Shown here piece by piece: positions 53,477-63,701 of a stretch of 64,000 nt of DNA. The stretch covers positions 1 to 64,000 of the forward strand of contig NZ_JAPFBW010000013.1 in assembly GCF_026153205.1 (NCBI RefSeq), written 5' to 3'. The stretch comes from Aquabacterium sp. A7-Y. Lineage in GTDB: Bacteria > Pseudomonadota > Gammaproteobacteria > Burkholderiales > Burkholderiaceae_C. Every line of letters begins with the position of its first letter. Within the stretch, counting starts at the first letter, position 1. Made by a program: the position numbers and the translations under genes. Below the pieces are notes generated by a model. It was given only the letters and a program-made list of their open reading frames with translations. It was not told the origin of the DNA and searched no databases.

Positions 53477-54910
53477 CTACTCGACCGCCTTCACCATGTC
53501 TTCGACGACCTTCTTCGCGTCGCCGAACACCATCATCGTCTTGTCCATGTAGAACAGCTCGTTGTCGAGGCCGGCGTAGCCGGCGGCCATCGAGCGCTTG
53601 TTGACGATGACGGTCTTGGCCTTGTAGGCCTCCAGGATGGGCATGCCGTAGATCGGGCTGCCCTTGACCTGGGCCGCGGGGTTCACCACGTCGTTGGCGC
53701 CGAGGATGATCGCGACGTCGGCCTGGCCGAACTCGCCGTTGATGTCCTCCATCTCGAACACCTGGTCGTAGGGCACCTCGGCCTCGGCCAGCAGCACGTT
53801 CATGTGCCCCGGCATGCGTCCGGCCACCGGGTGGATCGCGTACTTCACGGTCACGCCCTTGTGGGTCAGCTTCTCGGCCAGCTCCTTCACGGCGTGTTGC
53901 GCGCGGGCCACCGCCAGACCGTAGCCCGGCACGATGACCACCGTCTCGGCATTGCCGAGGATGAAGGCCGCGTCGTCGGCGCTGCCGCTCTTCACGTTGC
54001 GCTGCTGCTGGGCGCCACCAGTGGCGGCCGTGGCGTCGCCGCCGAAACCGCCCAGGATCACGTTGAAGAAGGAGCGGTTCATCGCCTTGCACATGATGTA
54101 GCTCAGGATGGCGCCCGAGGAGCCCACCAGCGAGCCGGCGATGATCAGCATGCTGTTGTTCAGCGAGAAACCGATGCCCGCCGCCGCCCAGCCCGAGTAG
54201 CTGTTGAGCATGGACACCACCACCGGCATGTCGGCGCCGCCGATCGGGATGATGATCAGCACGCCCAGCACGAAGCTCAGGGCCAGCATCGCGAAGAAGG
54301 CGTTCCAATCGCCGTTGTAGGTGAACACGCCGCCCAGCCCCACGGTGGCCAGCGCCAGCACGAGGTTGAGCAGGTGCTGGCCGGCAAAGACCACCGGCGC
54401 GCCCTGGAACAAGCGGAACTTGTACTTGCCGCTGAGCTTGCCGAAAGCGATCACCGAACCGCTGAAGGTGATCGCGCCGATGGCGGCGCCGAGGAACAGC
54501 TCAACCCGGTTGCCGGCCGGGATGGGCTCCCCCTTCGGGACGATCTGGAAGGCCCAGGGCTCGGCCACCGCGGCGATCGCGATGAACACCGCTGCCAGGC
54601 CGATCATGCTGTGCATGAAGGCCACCAGCTCGGGCATCTTGGTCATCTCGACCCGCTTGGCCATCAGCGCACCCAGGCCGCCGCCGAGCACCAGCCCGCC
54701 GAGCACCCAGGTGAGCCCGGTGGAGGGGCGGTCGCCGGCGAGCTTGATGATCAGCGCCGCGGTGGTCAGCACCGCGATCGCCATGCCGGTCATGCCGAAC
54801 AGGTTGCCGCGGATCGAGGTGGTGGGGTGCGACAGGCCCTTGAGCGCCTGGATGAAACACACCGACGCCAGCAGATAGAGCAGCGTCACGACGTTCATGC
54901 TGAGTCCCAT
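53477..54910 (-). CDS. pntB: NAD(P) transhydrogenase subunit beta
   Basis: A 477-residue subunit of the proton-translocating transhydrogenase that makes NADPH from NADH using the proton gradient. About nine membrane segments (~1-260: TLLYLLASVCFIQALKGLSH; VEMTKMPELVAFMHSMIGLA; GKLSGKYKF) are followed by the NADP-binding domain III (~300-477) with VIVPGYGLAVARAQHAVKEL, HPVAGRMPGHMNVLLAEAEV and ILGANDVVNPAA. It is last in pntAA-panD-pntAB-pntB; it begins 1 nt after the pntAB stop. The Met at 54898 is an alternative start. Confidence 0.96.
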   Translation of the reverse strand: MGLSMNVVTLLYLLASVCFIQALKGLSHPTTSIRGNLFGMTGMAIAVLTTAALIIKLAGDRPSTGLTWVLGGLVLGGGLGALMAKRVEMTKMPELVAFMHSMIGLAAVFIAIAAVAEPWAFQIVPKGEPIPAGNRVELFLGAAIGAITFSGSVIAFGKLSGKYKFRLFQGAPVVFAGQHLLNLVLALATVGLGGVFTYNGDWNAFFAMLALSFVLGVLIIIPIGGADMPVVVSMLNSYSGWAAAGIGFSLNNSMLIIAGSLVGSSGAILSYIMCKAMNRSFFNVILGGFGGDATAATGGAQQQRNVKSGSADDAAFILGNAETVVIVPGYGLAVARAQHAVKELAEKLTHKGVTVKYAIHPVAGRMPGHMNVLLAEAEVPYDQVFEMEDINGEFGQADVAIILGANDVVNPAAQVKGSPIYGMPILEAYKAKTVIVNKRSMAAGYAGLDNELFYMDKTMMVFGDAKKVVEDMVKAVE

Positions 54911-54911
54911 T

Positions 54912-55229
54912 TCAGTGGCCTCCCGCGGCAGCTTGTTTCTTGTCCTTCTTGCGGAACATCTCCAGCATGCGGCGCGTCACGAGGAAGCCGCCGAAGACGT
55001 TGACCGCCGCCAGCGCCACCGCCAGCGTGCCCATGGTCTTGCCGAGGCCGGTCTCGGTCAGGGCCGCCGCCAACATGGCGCCGACGATGACGATGGCCGA
55101 GATCGCGTTGGTCACCGCCATCAGGGGCGTGTGCAGCGCGGGCGTGACGGTCCATACCACGTGGTAGCCCACATAGATGGCCAGCACGAAGATGATCAGG
55201 TTGATGATGAGCGGACTGACTTCACTCAT
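54912..55229 (-). CDS. pntAB: NAD(P) transhydrogenase alpha 2 (membrane) subunit
   Basis: A 105-residue integral membrane subunit with three to four helices (IINLIIFVLAIYVGYHVVW, LMAVTNAISAIVIVGAMLAA, TLAVALAAVNVFGGFLVTRRM), equivalent to the C-terminal membrane part of E. coli PntA. TPALHTPLMAVTNAIS is the family signature. It is split from the soluble domain as in Rhodospirillum-type enzymes. GGGAGA lies just before the ATG. It sits between panD (59 nt upstream) and pntB (immediately downstream). Confidence 0.94.
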   Translation of the reverse strand: MSEVSPLIINLIIFVLAIYVGYHVVWTVTPALHTPLMAVTNAISAIVIVGAMLAAALTETGLGKTMGTLAVALAAVNVFGGFLVTRRMLEMFRKKDKKQAAAGGH

Positions 55230-55288
55230 GTCGTCTCTCCCGGGAGGTTGGAATGCGGGCCGGGCCGAGGGGCGCCGGCCGGGGCGGC

Positions 55289-55647
55289 TCAGAACTTGCG
55301 GATTTCCTTGATGCCGTTGCGCTCGTCGAGCAGCACCACCTTGGGTTTGTGGTCGCGTGCCTCGTCCTCCGTCATCGGCGCATAGGTGCAGATGATCAGG
55401 AGGTCGCCGACATGCGCCTTGCGGGCCGCGGCGCCGTTCAGCGAGATCGCTCCCGAGCCGCGTGGCGCCTTGATGATGTAGGTCGAGAAGCGTTCGCCGT
55501 TGTTGATGTTGTAGAGCTCGATCTTCTCGAACTCGCGCATGTCGGCGGCGTCCATCAGGTTCTCGTCGATGCCGCAGGAGCCTTCGTAGTGAAGGTCGGC
55601 CTCGGTGACGGTGGCGCGGTGCAGCTTCGCGCGCAGCATGTATCGGT

Positions 55648-55651
<4 letters not shown>
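55289..55651 (-). CDS. panD: aspartate 1-decarboxylase PanD
   Basis: A 120-residue pyruvoyl enzyme making beta-alanine for pantothenate and CoA. The proenzyme self-cleaves at Gly24-Ser25, seen exactly in HYEGSCGID, leaving the pyruvoyl group on the former Ser. Other motifs: [52 protein letters not shown] and the catalytic Tyr58-equivalent region. Length is near the 126-residue E. coli protein. It lies inside the transhydrogenase operon: its ATG overlaps the pntAA stop (ATGA) and pntAB follows. Such placement couples CoA-precursor and NADPH genes in one transcript. Confidence 0.96.
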
Positions 55652-56763
<1,112 letters not shown>

Positions 56764-56958
56764 GAAGCCCTCCTCGGGATAGGTTCTGAAATTCGGATGA
56801 GATGTGAACCGCTGCGCAGCTTACACAACCTTACGGAGTCCACGCGGTAACTCAGTTTCATCTTTCAGCGTCTTGACAGCTATCGCAACAGTGACACACG
56901 CACGCTGTCCAAGCCCTTCGGCCAGTCCTTGTTGCGGTGCGGCGATAAACTGCCGGCC

Positions 56959-57453
56959 ATGGAAGAACGTTGGAAGCCCAGTGTCACCGTTGCCGCCGTC
57001 ATAGAACGTGACGGAAGTTTTCTACTGGTCGAGGAACACACCTCCGAAGGCCTGAAACTAAACAATCCCGCAGGTCATCTCGACCCGGGCGAGTCGCCGC
57101 AGCAGGGGGTGGTGCGCGAGGCGCTCGAAGAAACCGGCTGTATCTTCACGCCCACTCACCTGCTCGGCGTCTACCTGTCGCGCTTCCATCGCCCCTCGAC
57201 CCACGAAGACGTCACCTACGTGCGCTTCGCCTTCGCCGGCACGGTCAGCGACCCCGCGCCGGGCTGGGTGCTGGACCAGGGCATTGTGCGCACCTTGTGG
57301 ATGACGCCGGAAGAAATCCGCGCCTCGGTGGACCGCCACCGCAGCCCGCTGGTGCTGCGCTGCATCGAGGATTACCTCGCGGGGCGCAGCTATCCGCTCG
57401 ACGTGGTGAGCACTGATCCGACCGTCTTCGCGCCGGAGATCAAGACAGCATGA
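56959..57453 (+). CDS. nudJ: NUDIX hydrolase, NudJ-like
   Basis: A 164-residue phosphohydrolase related to E. coli NudJ (YmfB), which acts on nucleoside di/triphosphates and HMP-PP. The NUDIX box is [23 protein letters not shown] (G-x5-E-x7-REVLEETG-type, shown in part here), preceded by KLNNPAG. Start at 56959 ([14 protein letters not shown]); the longer frame adds non-conserved residues. A -10-like TAAACT ends 7 nt before the ATG and no Shine-Dalgarno is seen. The stop overlaps mnmA (ATGA). The nudJ-mnmA pairing is conserved in E. coli, which supports the symbol. Confidence 0.9.
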   Translation: MEERWKPSVTVAAVIERDGSFLLVEEHTSEGLKLNNPAGHLDPGESPQQGVVREALEETGCIFTPTHLLGVYLSRFHRPSTHEDVTYVRFAFAGTVSDPAPGWVLDQGIVRTLWMTPEEIRASVDRHRSPLVLRCIEDYLAGRSYPLDVVSTDPTVFAPEIKTA

Positions 57454-58544
57454 CACGGGTGGTGGTGGGCCTCAGCGGCGGCGTCGATTCGGCGGTGTCC
57501 GCCTACCTGCTGAAGCAGCAGGGCCACGAGGTGGTCGGCATCTTCATGAAAAACTGGGAGGACGACGACGACAGCGAGTACTGCTCGTCGCGCCAGGACT
57601 GGCTCGACGCCGCCTCGGTCGCCGACGTGCTGGGCATCGATATCGAGCATGTCAACTTCGCCGCCGAGTACAAGGACCGGGTGTTCGCCGAGTTCCTGCG
57701 CGAGTACCAGGCCGGCCGCACGCCCAACCCCGACATCCTCTGCAACGCCGAGATCAAGTTCAAGGCCTTCCTCGACCACGCGATGCGCCTGGGCGCGGAG
57801 AAGATCGCCACCGGTCACTACGCCCGGGTGCGCGAAGTCGAAGACGGCTTCCAGCTGCTCAAGGGCCTGGACCCGGCCAAGGACCAGAGCTACTTTCTGC
57901 ACCGGCTCAACCAGGCCCAGCTGTCCAAGACGCTGTTCCCGGTCGGCGAGCTGCACAAGACCGAGGTGCGCCGCATCGCCGCCGAGATCGGGCTGCCGAA
58001 TGCGAAAAAGAAGGACTCGACCGGCATCTGCTTCATCGGTGAGCGGCCCTTCCGCGAGTTCCTCAACCGCTATCTGTCGAACCAGCCGGGACCGATCAAG
58101 GACGACCGCGGCCGGGTGATCGGCGAGCACGTCGGGCTGAGCTTCTACACACTCGGGCAGCGCAAGGGCATCGGCATCGGCGGCCTGAAGGACAAGGGCG
58201 CGCCGCGCGGCGGCGGCGATCACGAACCGTGGTTCGTCGCGCGCAAGGACATCGCCGCCAACGCCTTGTGGGTGGTGCAGGGCCACGACCATCCCTGGCT
58301 GTTGTCGCAGACCCTGCAGGCCGACGACTGCAGCTGGGTCTCGGGCCGCATGCCGCAACCCGGCGCGATGGCCGCCAAGACACGCTACCGCCAGGCCGAC
58401 GCAGCCTGCCGGCTGGAGCCGGACGAAGCCGGCATCGCGCTGGCTTTCGAGGAGGCCCAGTGGGCGGTCACTCCCGGGCAATCGGCGGTGCTCTACGACG
58501 GTGAGGTCTGCCTGGGCGGCGGCGTCATCGCGGCTTCGACCTGA
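57450..58544 (+). CDS. mnmA: tRNA-specific 2-thiouridylase MnmA
   Basis: A 364-residue PP-loop ATPase that adds sulfur to U34 of tRNA-Lys, -Glu and -Gln. Motifs: [15 protein letters not shown] (PP-loop), [28 protein letters not shown] with the first catalytic Cys, [37 protein letters not shown] with the second Cys, and the C-terminal GGGVIAAST. All key residues are present. It overlaps nudJ upstream and overlaps the convergent TerC-family gene by 20 bp at its 3' end. Confidence 0.97.
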   Translation: MTRVVVGLSGGVDSAVSAYLLKQQGHEVVGIFMKNWEDDDDSEYCSSRQDWLDAASVADVLGIDIEHVNFAAEYKDRVFAEFLREYQAGRTPNPDILCNAEIKFKAFLDHAMRLGAEKIATGHYARVREVEDGFQLLKGLDPAKDQSYFLHRLNQAQLSKTLFPVGELHKTEVRRIAAEIGLPNAKKKDSTGICFIGERPFREFLNRYLSNQPGPIKDDRGRVIGEHVGLSFYTLGQRKGIGIGGLKDKGAPRGGGDHEPWFVARKDIAANALWVVQGHDHPWLLSQTLQADDCSWVSGRMPQPGAMAAKTRYRQADAACRLEPDEAGIALAFEEAQWAVTPGQSAVLYDGEVCLGGGVIAAST

Positions 58545-59259
58545 GGGCGCGCCGGCGGAACAGCGACAGGTTGAGCATCTCGACGCCGACCGAGAAGGCC
58601 ATCGCGAAGTAGATATACCCCTTGGGGATGTGCAGGCCCAGCCCCTCGGCGACCAGCGCCACGCCGATCAGGATCAGGAAGCTCAGGGCCAGCATCTTGA
58701 CGGTCGGATGGCGGCTGACGAAACCGCTGACGGGTCCCGAAAAGCTCACCATCACCACCGTGGCCAGCACCACCGCGGTGGCCATGATGGCGACCTCGTC
58801 GACCATGCCCACCGCCGTGATCACCGAGTCCAGCGAGAAAACAATGTCGAGCAGCATGATCTGCACGATCACACCGGCGAAGGACGGGGGCTTGCGGGGC
58901 GCGCTGTCCGCCGCCTCCTCCCCTTCGCCCTCCAGCGTGCCGTGGATCTCGCCGGTCGACTTGGCCATCAGGAACAGGCCGCCGGCCAGCAGGACCAGGT
59001 CGCGGCCCGAGATCTCCTGACCCAGCGCGGTGAACAAGGGCTGGGTCAGCCCGATCACCCAGGCGAGCGAGAACAGCAGCACCAGACGCGACAGCATGGC
59101 CGCGCCCAGTCCTATCCTGCGGGCCCGGTCGCGTTGCTCGGCCGGCAGGCGGGAGGCGAGGATGGAGATGAAGATGACGTTGTCGATGCCCAGCACGATT
59201 TCGAGTGCTGCCAGGGTGGCGAGCGCCACCCAGTTCTGAGGGTCGAGCAAAACATCCAT
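58525..59259 (-). CDS. TerC-family integral membrane protein
   Basis: A 244-residue TerC/YgaP-type membrane protein with about seven hydrophobic segments. The acidic membrane motifs [19 protein letters not shown] and [19 protein letters not shown] are the hallmark of the TerC fold, implicated in Mn or other metal efflux and in metalation of exported enzymes. A hydrophilic loop ([16 protein letters not shown]) separates the halves. It lies 81 bp downstream of glk on the same strand. I saw no manganese riboswitch in its leader. Confidence 0.92.
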   Translation of the reverse strand: MDVLLDPQNWVALATLAALEIVLGIDNVIFISILASRLPAEQRDRARRIGLGAAMLSRLVLLFSLAWVIGLTQPLFTALGQEISGRDLVLLAGGLFLMAKSTGEIHGTLEGEGEEAADSAPRKPPSFAGVIVQIMLLDIVFSLDSVITAVGMVDEVAIMATAVVLATVVMVSFSGPVSGFVSRHPTVKMLALSFLILIGVALVAEGLGLHIPKGYIYFAMAFSVGVEMLNLSLFRRRALRSKPR

Positions 59260-59340
59260 CGAGTCGGGCTCCGCAGGCTGAGGGTTGCGTCCTCTTGCAA
59301 AGCAAGCAGTGAGCCGACCCCGGCCGGCGGGGCATGACCT

Positions 59341-60336
59341 TCAGTCATCGCCCGGATCGGATCCGGGTGGCAGCACTTGCAGTGCATAGGCCGCGCCGCT
59401 GAGGGCCGGATGGCGAGCGTGCACGACAAACACCGGCACGGGTTGCAGGTAGGAGCGGAAGCGCCCCTTGTCCTCGAAGCGCGAGCGGAACTTGGAGCGC
59501 TCGAACCAGTCACCCAGCTTCGGCACGATGCCGCCGCCGATGTAGACCCCGCCGCGCGCGCCCACAGTCAGCGCCAGGTTTCCGGCCACGTTGCCGAGGA
59601 AGGAGCACATCAGCTCCAGCGCCTCGACGCACTGCGCATCGTCGCCCCGCACGGCGGCCAGGCTGATGTCGGCGGCATCCAGCGGCCGGGGTGCCACCTC
59701 CTGGAGCGTGCAGACGGCCTGGTAGAGATTGACCAGCCCAGGGCCCGACACGGCCCGCTCGGCGGAGGCGTGGCCGAAGCGTTGGCGCAACTGGTCGACG
59801 ATGCGGGCCTCGTGGTCGTCGGCCGGCGCCAGGGTCACGTGGCCGCCTTCGCCGGTGAGCGGGATGGGAGGACGGCCGGGTGCAGCCGGCAGCAGACCGG
59901 ACACGCCCAGCCCGGTGCCGGGGCCGACCAAGCCCAGCGGCGCCTGCGGCACCGGCGGGGCGCCGCCAAGCTGTCGCAGGTCCTGGGGCCCGAGACCCGG
60001 CAGCGCCAGCGCCAGTGCGGTGAAGTCGTTGAGCACCAGGAAACGCTCCAGGCCCAGCTCGCGCCGCAGAGCCGAGATCGAGAAGGACCAGTCGTGGTTG
60101 GTCATCTTGACGTGGTCGCCGGTCACGGGGTTCGCGATGCCGATGGCGCACCAGGGCGGCACCGGCTTGCCGGCCTCGCGCAGATAGTGGCGCATCGCCT
60201 CGATCAGGCTGGGGTACTCGGCGGCCGCGTAGGCTCGCACGTCGGATGGGGCCGCGCCGGGAGACTCGATCCAGGCGAAACGGGCGTTCGTGCCACCGAT
60301 GTCGCCCACCAGTTGCGGATAGCGTGGCCCGTCCAT
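59341..60336 (-). CDS. glk: glucokinase
   Basis: A 331-residue cytosolic hexokinase-fold enzyme phosphorylating glucose with ATP. Motifs: LVGDIGGTNARFAWIE (phosphate 1), AIGIANPVTGDHVKMTNHDW (sugar site), LVLNDFTALALALPGL (catalytic Asp), VGPGTGLGVSGLLP (phosphate 2), GEGGHVTLAPAD and ARGGVYIGGGIVPKLGDWF (adenosine). Length fits the Glk family. ATG at 60336 preferred to GTG at 60348, which has no ribosome site. A strong hairpin lies in its leader (60372-60392). Confidence 0.95.
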   Translation of the reverse strand: MDGPRYPQLVGDIGGTNARFAWIESPGAAPSDVRAYAAAEYPSLIEAMRHYLREAGKPVPPWCAIGIANPVTGDHVKMTNHDWSFSISALRRELGLERFLVLNDFTALALALPGLGPQDLRQLGGAPPVPQAPLGLVGPGTGLGVSGLLPAAPGRPPIPLTGEGGHVTLAPADDHEARIVDQLRQRFGHASAERAVSGPGLVNLYQAVCTLQEVAPRPLDAADISLAAVRGDDAQCVEALELMCSFLGNVAGNLALTVGARGGVYIGGGIVPKLGDWFERSKFRSRFEDKGRFRSYLQPVPVFVVHARHPALSGAAYALQVLPPGSDPGDD

Positions 60337-60644
60337 GAGCTTCGGCACCTCGGCTGTTGTCGCCGCCTAAGGGCCGGCCCGTCGGGCCGGCCATCTCGTG
60401 CGCCGGCCCCGCAAGCGGCTTCGGGTGCCGGCATGGCGAACAGGCAGCCTTCGTGCCCGCGACAGCGCCGTGGCGAAGCGACACCCATGAAAAATGCCCG
60501 CAAGTCGGCGACCGGGGGCATGAGTGCGGCAGGCAGCGACGCGGGCGGCAGAACGGTTACATCTAGGCCTGTTCGAGGGGAGCGCGGAGCGACGCTGGCA
60601 GTGCAGTGGGGGCGGCTTTCGCTTTGCCTGTCGTATTTGCGACA
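60337..60644. other. 308-bp intergenic region upstream of glk
   Basis: The region lies between two minus-strand genes, so it carries the glk leader and the 3' flank of the repeat-module gene. It contains the 9-bp-stem hairpin at 60372-60392 and a GCGCGTGACACGCG-type symmetric stretch near the stop at 60645. No convincing small gene or known RNA was seen. Confidence 0.5.
60372..60392 (-). other. perfect GC hairpin in the glk leader
   Basis: GGCCGGCCC-GTC-GGGCCGGCC, a perfect 9-bp stem with a 3-nt loop, ~36 nt upstream of the glk ATG. With no T-run it is not a classic terminator for the upstream gene, though it could block read-through or affect glk translation. Confidence 0.5.
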
Positions 60645-61124
60645 TTACACGCGCGTGACACGCGAGGCCCTGGCACGCACCAGGTGCGCGTAGTTCACCG
60701 CGTCGCGGAGGCGTTCGTAGCGGAACCCCTCGTAGTGAAAGATGCCTCGGTCGAAGGAGATCGAAAGGGCGTTCATGAGCTCGAGGTCTTCGGCAGTCGG
60801 TGGGAGCATGGGGTCCGCCTCCCGAGCCTGCGAGGCTTCGCCTTGCTCCTCGTCGTCCTCCTCCGCTCCGCGCGCAGCCACGATCTGTGCGTACCCCACC
60901 GCATCCTCGAAACGGTCGTAGCGGAAGCTCTTGTAGCGGTACACCCGACCGTCGAAGGAGATGCCCAGCAGCGACATCAAACGGGTCGGCTGCTCGGCCC
61001 GCATTCCTGCACCGGCCAGACCAGCGTCCGGCCTTGCCTGTCCCTCGAACTCGCGTTCGCTGAGTGAAACGGAGGACCGCCTCTCGGAAGGGCCCGTGTC
61101 GATAGAGATTGAAGCGGGAACCAT
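60645..61124 (-). CDS. hypothetical protein with two copies of an unrecognised ~38-residue module
   Basis: A 159-residue soluble protein. Two internal repeats, at ~49-86 (LMSLLGISFDGRVYRYKSFR and on) and ~116-153 (LMNALSISFDRGIFHYEGFR and on), share LM-x4-IsFd-x4-Y/F-x-Y-x2-FRY-x-R-x2-DAV-x-YA. They are separated by an acidic linker (GAEEDDEEQGEASQAREA). A third copy is in the gene at 63172. The ATG at 61124 is chosen over 61130 because AGGAG is 7 nt upstream. No family recognised; the aromatic/Arg pattern with a terminal helix suggests a small beta-beta-alpha binding module. Confidence 0.7.
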   Translation of the reverse strand: MVPASISIDTGPSERRSSVSLSEREFEGQARPDAGLAGAGMRAEQPTRLMSLLGISFDGRVYRYKSFRYDRFEDAVGYAQIVAARGAEEDDEEQGEASQAREADPMLPPTAEDLELMNALSISFDRGIFHYEGFRYERLRDAVNYAHLVRARASRVTRV

Positions 61125-61240
61125 GTTCATACTCCTGGTTGCTACCAGCGGCGGTCAAAAAACTCCCTGCCCGCCCCACTTCCCCGAAGGCTGGAAGCGA
61201 CGTGTCGCGGCGAGCCGCTCCGAGGCGCCGCGGGCCGACC

Positions 61241-61594
61241 TCAGGCGCTTGCGAGCAGGACCGCGCAGGCCTTGGCGATCGCGGAGACGCGCTCGGCCGA
61301 GTTGTTGCCGGGCACCGCTGCCCAGCCCCCTTTCTCGACAAATTCTCCTTGTGACCAGGCATCGATCTTCTTCAGGGCCGCTGCATTGACCGCAACGTCC
61401 CCCGTGTGCTCGAATCTTTCGACGCACACGGGCGCCAACGCGGCAACCACCGCGTCGTCGGCCCGCATCGCGGCCATGGAGTCGGCCTGGCCGCTCGTGG
61501 TCCAGCCGCCCCAGGTGAATCCGAGGATCGCCACCGCAATGGCACCGATCACGGCGCCCCAGAGGGCCGGCTTGGTTTCTATGGGAATGTTCAT
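61241..61594 (-). CDS. hypothetical single-pass membrane protein
   Basis: A 117-residue protein with an N-terminal membrane helix (ALWGAVIGAIAVAILGFTWGG) and a periplasmic or soluble remainder containing two Cys (APVCVERFEH; IAKACAVLL) and QGEFVEKGGWAAVPGNNSAE. AAGGA lies 5 nt before the ATG. I recognise no named family, but the well-spaced ribosome site and membrane helix support a real gene. It sits between the repeat-module gene and a Crp-like regulator, all on the minus strand. Confidence 0.65.
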   Translation of the reverse strand: MNIPIETKPALWGAVIGAIAVAILGFTWGGWTTSGQADSMAAMRADDAVVAALAPVCVERFEHTGDVAVNAAALKKIDAWSQGEFVEKGGWAAVPGNNSAERVSAIAKACAVLLASA

Positions 61595-61798
61595 GGCAGT
61601 CCTTCATGTGTAGGTTGACGGGAAAGAGCGGTCGCCCAGCCGGACGCAGTGCTCACTGCGTTCGTTGTCTGTGAAGCCGTGTTCATGAAGCTTCGCTTCC
61701 GCTGGAGCAGGCGTCTGTACGGTGCCGCACTTTGGAAGTCGTCTCGGCCTGCAGCGTCCGGTCGTACGGCGCTGAGACGAAAGCCGGAATGGCTAGCT

Positions 61799-62482
61799 TC
61801 ACCCAGCTACACCAAGTCCTGCCCGATAGCAACTGCAGGCTCGCCCGAGCAGGATGCGCCGGCTCAGCACGGCGATCGAACCACGGTGGTAGGTGATGGA
61901 ACCGCATGCCTGCAGCGAGCTCGCAGCCTGCGTGATGCTCACGCGCCGGGCGCCGAGGATGCGCGACAACCACTCGTGCGTGAGGACGATCGTGTCGCCC
62001 CCTGCACAGTCGGAGGTTCGCAGCAGGAGCGTCGCAAGGCGATGTTCAATGCGATGAAAGTGCGCACAGCCGACGGCTCGTGCATGGTGGGCGAAACAAG
62101 CGCGCAACTGAAGACGCAATTGCTCAAGCAAGGCAGGGCTGAACCGCAAGGCCTCGCGCAATGCCGCCGTCGGCAACTGCCACGCCGTTCCACCGCGCCG
62201 CACGCGGGCGTCGAGAGGAGCCGCATCGAGGCCGAGGATCACCGTGGCTCCGTGCATCCCGCGGTTGCCCACCATGTCCAGTTCGAGGTCCTGCCGACCG
62301 ATCGCGGAAGCGGCCAGGGAGATGACCGCCCCGGTCGGGAACAGCACGCGCTCGTACCGGTCACCCGCCCGCTCGAGAATGTCGCCGAAGTTCAACGACA
62401 CCCGCTGCGCGGCAGCGAGCAGCCGGCGGTGTTCATCTCGAGGCAACTGCTCGATCAGGGCATTCGTGTCGTTCAGGAGCAT
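61799..62482 (-). CDS. Crp/Fnr-family transcriptional regulator
   Basis: A 227-residue regulator. The N-terminal cNMP-like beta-barrel (~10-120: HRRLLAAAQRVSLNFGDILE; RVLFPTGAVISLAAS; VGNRGMHGATVILG) lacks the Fnr Cys cluster and the CRP cAMP-binding Arg-Ser pattern. The C-terminal HTH_Crp (~145-215: HRIEHRLATLLLRTSD; LTHEWLSRILGARRVSITQA) is intact. AAGGA is 9 nt before the ATG. Sequence style matches the truncated regulator at 63702 (FPT-x-IVSL, VGN-x-G). This group often controls stress or envelope genes in Burkholderiales. Confidence 0.88.
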   Translation of the reverse strand: MLLNDTNALIEQLPRDEHRRLLAAAQRVSLNFGDILERAGDRYERVLFPTGAVISLAASAIGRQDLELDMVGNRGMHGATVILGLDAAPLDARVRRGGTAWQLPTAALREALRFSPALLEQLRLQLRACFAHHARAVGCAHFHRIEHRLATLLLRTSDCAGGDTIVLTHEWLSRILGARRVSITQAASSLQACGSITYHRGSIAVLSRRILLGRACSCYRAGLGVAG

Positions 62483-62739
62483 TGATCCATGTCCTTTCCC
62501 CCGCGTGCTGTGCAGGGGTTTCAGCGGCGGCGCGTAGGAGACACGCCCGAGGCGGATTCATCCTGTGCGCAAGCGCTGACGGCGTCGGTGCGGTGGGCCA
62601 CTCCCGTCGCGCGGTACCCGACGGGGATGTGCGGTAGCGAACAGACAGGCGACATGCAGGCGCGGAAGATGCAGGCATGCAACGACACCGGCTGCTCTTG
62701 CAGCCTGCAAAGTCGTTTTCATACCCTACTGGAGAGAAC

Positions 62740-63021
62740 ATGAACGACTCGATCCGGCCGCCCCAAACCCGCGACCTTGAATTTCCCAACACCGCGACGG
62801 ATCTCGATCCATCGAGCGCAGACGCCTCCCTTGACGCTGGCAGTCCGGGTTTGCACTCCCCAGCAGGCTCGCCGCTGCGCCGCTGGGAGAAGTCCGTCGC
62901 CTCCGGTGCAAGAACCGCGGCACAAAACGTCGACAGCTATGTACATGTCTATCCATGGGGAGCACTGGCTGCGTCGGCGGTGATCGGCCTCGCTCTCGGC
63001 CTCCTGGTCTCGCGCGGCTGA
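62740..63021 (+). CDS. DUF883/ElaB-like membrane-anchored protein
   Basis: A 93-residue protein. The C-terminus has the DUF883 ending: an amphipathic helix (EKSVASGARTAAQNVDSYVH), then PWGALAASAVIGLALGLLVS and a final Arg-Gly, a glycine-zipper-like membrane anchor as in ElaB/YqjD, which tether inactive ribosomes in E. coli. The N-terminal half is low-complexity, Asp/Ser-rich and shorter than usual. GGAGAG is 4 nt before the ATG. It is divergent from the Crp-like gene. Confidence 0.75.
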   Translation: MNDSIRPPQTRDLEFPNTATDLDPSSADASLDAGSPGLHSPAGSPLRRWEKSVASGARTAAQNVDSYVHVYPWGALAASAVIGLALGLLVSRG

Positions 63022-63171
63022 CGCCGCTGACCGGGTTCGAAGACCTCCCAACCGACATCGTTGCGGCGTTGTCCCGGGAGCGTCCCGGTCATGCCGCACG
63101 GGGCAGCGATCGTGGCGAAGGACAGGGTCGGTCCAGCCGCCCGCCTGCCGTGCTGCTGTCGAAAGGAGAAC

Positions 63172-63519
63172 ATGATGAAGAACACTCGAGAACGCAAACC
63201 CACGGTCCGGCCGTCGATGGTCGATGCCGAGGACAGGTTCATCTCTGAAGGTGGATCTCTCGGCCCGTACGACGGGGGTTCGTGCGACAGGCGAGGGCCG
63301 AGCAGCGCCCCCGGCCGGCTCTCAGACCTTACGCAGCGTGCAACCGCCGCCCCTGCCGCAAACGAGCCGAGCCCGCTTCAACTGCAACTGATGAGCGTGA
63401 TGGACGTGGATTTTCTCAACGGTGCTTACCAGCATAGCCAACAGCGCTTCTTGCGCCTGGAGGATGCGCTGAACCGTGCGGAACTGCTGCGCCGGTTCAA
63501 TCGCAAGGGCGGCGCATGA
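63172..63519 (+). CDS. hypothetical protein with one copy of the ~38-residue module
   Basis: A 115-residue soluble protein. The N-terminal ~70 residues are Arg/Ser/Gly-rich and probably disordered. The C-terminal part (~73-110: LMSVMDVDFLNGAYQHSQQR and FLRLEDALNRAELLRR) aligns with the two modules of the protein at 60645-61124, keeping LM, the Phe, the aromatic, Arg-Phe/Tyr, Arg-x2-DA and the terminal helix. AAGGAGA is 3 nt before the ATG (63172); ATG at 63175 is also possible. It lies upstream of a second Crp/Fnr-like gene. Confidence 0.7.
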   Translation: MMKNTRERKPTVRPSMVDAEDRFISEGGSLGPYDGGSCDRRGPSSAPGRLSDLTQRATAAPAANEPSPLQLQLMSVMDVDFLNGAYQHSQQRFLRLEDALNRAELLRRFNRKGGA

Positions 63520-63625
63520 CGGCACACAGCGAAGGGAGGCGAGACGCAAAGCCCGCCGCCGCCGCTTGACCACAGTGCATCCCGGGCCGTTCCCGCTCGG
63601 CACGTCCGTCGCAAGACGGCGCTCC

Positions 63626-63631
63626 TATACT
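63626..63631 (+). promoter_or_regulatory. candidate -10 element for the terminal Crp-like gene
   Basis: TATACT, 71 bp before the ATG at 63702. It is flanked by short inverted repeats (CCGTCGCAAGACGG just upstream; CTCGTTCACACGAG just downstream) that could be regulator sites. It is a good -10 match; the -35 is unclear. Confidence 0.5.
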
Positions 63632-63701
63632 CGTTCACACGAGTTCCCACGGGCGCCGCAACGGCGTCCGGCGGAGAGAGCGGTGGGAGTGCGCCGTCGT
63701 C

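Noticed and set aside
59260-59340. Possible manganese (yybP-ykoY) riboswitch before the TerC-family gene
   Set aside because: TerC genes often carry one, but the conserved blocks are not present in this 81-bp gap.
60357-60566. 69-codon plus-strand frame upstream of glk
   Set aside because: No ribosome site or recognisable pattern, and it covers the leader hairpin; most likely chance.
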